This document shows, one piece after another, positions 5,913 to 7,022 of a DNA stretch of 7,022 nt. This DNA comes from JASFJH01 sp050117725 (GTDB taxonomy: Bacteria > Pseudomonadota > Gammaproteobacteria > AKS1). The position numbers were made by a program, and so were the translations under genes. The notes under the pieces are model-generated. The model was not told the DNA's origin. It did not search any database and saw nothing but the letters and a program-made list of their open reading frames with translations. The DNA lies in assembly GCA_050117725.1 (NCBI GenBank), contig JASFME010000120.1, positions 1 through 7,022 of the forward strand, read 5' to 3'. The first letter of the stretch is position 1, and every line of letters starts with the position of its first letter.

Positions 5913-5913
5913 C

Positions 5914-6708
5914 ATGGCCCGTATTTTCGCCATTGCTAATCAAAAAGGCGGCGTCGGCAAGACGACCACCTGCGTTAACCTTGCGGCATCGCTGGCAGTG
6001 ACCAAGAAGCGTGTCCTGCTTATCGATATGGATCCGCAGGGCAATGCGACGATGGGCGCCGGGGTCGACAAGCACGAGGCTGAACTGACCGTATGTGATG
6101 TGTTGCTCGGCGAGGCCAATATCGCCTCCACGATCCAGCGCTCCGAAGAGGTTGGCCTCGATGTTGTGCCGGCCAACAGTGATCTGACCGCCGCCGAAAT
6201 CGCGCTGATGAATATCGAGCACCGTGAGCGCATGTTGCGCGAGGCGCTGGCACCGGTGCTGGACAATTATGACTATGTCCTGATTGACTGCCCGCCCTCG
6301 TTGAACATGCTGACCCTGAATGCGCTGACCGCGGCCGACGGTGTGCTTATCCCGATGCAGTGCGAGTACTATGCGCTGGAAGGCCTGTCAGCCCTCGTCG
6401 AGACGATTGAAAAACTCCGCGCCACGGTTAACCCGCGCCTGCGCATCGAGGGCCTGTTGCGTACCATGTATGACCCGCGTAACCGGCTGGCCAGCGATGT
6501 GTCGAAGCAGCTGATCGGGCATTTTGGCGATACCGTGTACCGCACCATGGTGCCGCGCAATGTGCGCCTGGCCGAGGCGCCGAGTCATGGTTTGCCGGTT
6601 TTGCTGTATGATAGGTACTCGCGCGGTGCAGTCGCCTACCTGGCGCTGGCCGGGGAAATCCTGCGCCGGGCCGAACAACAAGGCCAGTTGGCCGAAGCGG
6701 CTGGCTGA
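5914..6708 (+). CDS. parA: Chromosome partitioning ATPase ParA (Soj)
   Basis: ParA binds DNA non-specifically as an ATP dimer on the nucleoid; ParB stimulates its ATPase, and the cycle moves the origin region. The 264-residue protein is of the short chromosomal type, without the N-terminal helix-turn-helix extension of plasmid type Ia ParA. The deviant Walker A motif is K-G-G-V-G-K-T-T at 11-18 with signature Lys11, the Walker A' Asp40 is in L-L-I-D-M-D-P-Q-G-N, and Walker B is V-L-I-D-C-P-P-S at 122-129. R-N-V-R-L-A-E-A-P-S-H-G and Y-D in the C-terminal third are typical of the Soj group. The ATG at 5914 gives the normal N terminus although no ribosome site is seen. parB starts 55 bases after the stop. 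No clear promoter was identified in the 81-base gap before it. Confidence 0.97.
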   Translation: MARIFAIANQKGGVGKTTTCVNLAASLAVTKKRVLLIDMDPQGNATMGAGVDKHEAELTVCDVLLGEANIASTIQRSEEVGLDVVPANSDLTAAEIALMNIEHRERMLREALAPVLDNYDYVLIDCPPSLNMLTLNALTAADGVLIPMQCEYYALEGLSALVETIEKLRATVNPRLRIEGLLRTMYDPRNRLASDVSKQLIGHFGDTVYRTMVPRNVRLAEAPSHGLPVLLYDRYSRGAVAYLALAGEILRRAEQQGQLAEAAG

Positions 6709-6763
6709 AGCAGTAACGCTCCATCGCAAAAACAGAACAGAGAATCCCGGGAAAACATAATAC

Positions 6764-7022
6764 ATGGCTGCCAAGAAACGCGGACTCGGTCGTGGCCTCG
6801 ATGCGCTGTTAGGCGCCGCGGCCCAGAGCACAGCAGACGCTGTTGACAAGGTGCCGGGCGGCGACAGTGAGGGTAGCCGGCAGTTGCCTGTCGATGTCAT
6901 GCAACGCGGTAAATACCAGCCGCGCGTCGATATGCGCCAGGAATCGCTACAGGACCTTGCCGATTCCATCAAGTCGCAGGGCCTCGTGCAGCCGATCATC
7001 GTCCGTCCCATAGGCGGCGGTA
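6764..7022 (+). CDS. parB: Chromosome partitioning protein ParB (Spo0J), 3'-truncated by window edge
   Basis: The first 86 codons are present and the frame runs off the end. The N terminus M-A-A-K-K-R-G-L-G-R-G-L-D-A-L-L-G is the conserved ParA-stimulating peptide of chromosomal ParB proteins, with the basic K-K-R and R residues. A short variable linker follows, then the start of the CTPase/ParB N-terminal domain: Q-L-P-V-D-V-M-Q-R-G-K-Y-Q-P-R and E-S-L-Q-D-L-A-D-S-I-K-S-Q-G-L-V-Q-P-I-I-V-R-P. The G-E-R-R box and the helix-turn-helix that reads parS lie beyond the window. It is the partner of ParA just upstream and very likely in its operon. The ribosome site is weak (GGGA about 11 bases before the ATG). 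Confidence 0.96.
   Translation, partial: MAAKKRGLGRGLDALLGAAAQSTADAVDKVPGGDSEGSRQLPVDVMQRGKYQPRVDMRQESLQDLADSIKSQGLVQPIIVRPIGGG

Noticed and set aside
6388..7011. Long minus-strand open frame across the parA 3' end and parB
   Set aside because: It lies antisense to two clearly recognised conserved genes, has an arginine/serine-rich composition typical of shadow frames in GC-rich DNA, and matches no family I know.
1..7022. Replication origin (DnaA boxes, AT-rich unwinding region)
   Set aside because: The gene order suggests oriC is near, but no cluster of TTATCCACA-like boxes was seen and every intergenic gap is short.

Overview
The window reads as a chromosomal segment from a moderately GC-rich gammaproteobacterium, close to the replication origin. 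The main reason is the order mnmG - rsmG - parA - parB, all on the + strand, which is the usual arrangement beside oriC in many Gammaproteobacteria (established knowledge; genus not determinable by eye). MnmG keeps Cys47 and Cys277 at the same residue numbers as E. coli MnmG, and RsmG has the same 207-residue length as the E. coli protein, which fits that placement.

Positions 2-2650 hold an accessory signalling cassette: a membrane-bound hybrid-free histidine kinase (5' end cut off by the window), a single-domain response regulator whose start overlaps the kinase stop by 8 bases, and 26 bases later a small KaiB-family protein. The kinase has a periplasmic sensor part, one visible membrane segment, HAMP, PAS, HisKA and HATPase_c domains. 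No KaiC is visible. The KaiB homologue carries Ala, Glu and Arg at the three C-terminal positions (Gly89, Asp91, Tyr94 in Thermosynechococcus KaiB) that control the fold switch of the cyanobacterial protein, so it may sit permanently in the thioredoxin-like, partner-binding fold. This cassette is the best candidate for an undescribed system here.

Positions 2651-5832 hold mnmG (tRNA wobble-uridine modification), then an inserted gene for an exported DUF302 protein with a GC-rich, self-complementary leader, then rsmG (16S rRNA G527 methyltransferase). mnmG and rsmG share the 11-mer CTACAATAGCG just before their start codons; it contains a good -10 box so close to the ATG that both mRNAs could be leaderless or nearly so. 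At rsmG this box lies in the loop of a perfect 12-bp inverted repeat that also covers the start codon.

Positions 5833-7022 hold parA and the first 86 codons of parB, the chromosome partition ATPase and centromere-binding protein. A small inverted repeat ends one base before the parA start codon. No parS site or DnaA-box cluster was seen.

All genes are on one strand, no gene looks broken, and no mobile element, tRNA, rRNA or CRISPR array was found. There is no gene-free stretch longer than about 120 bases.
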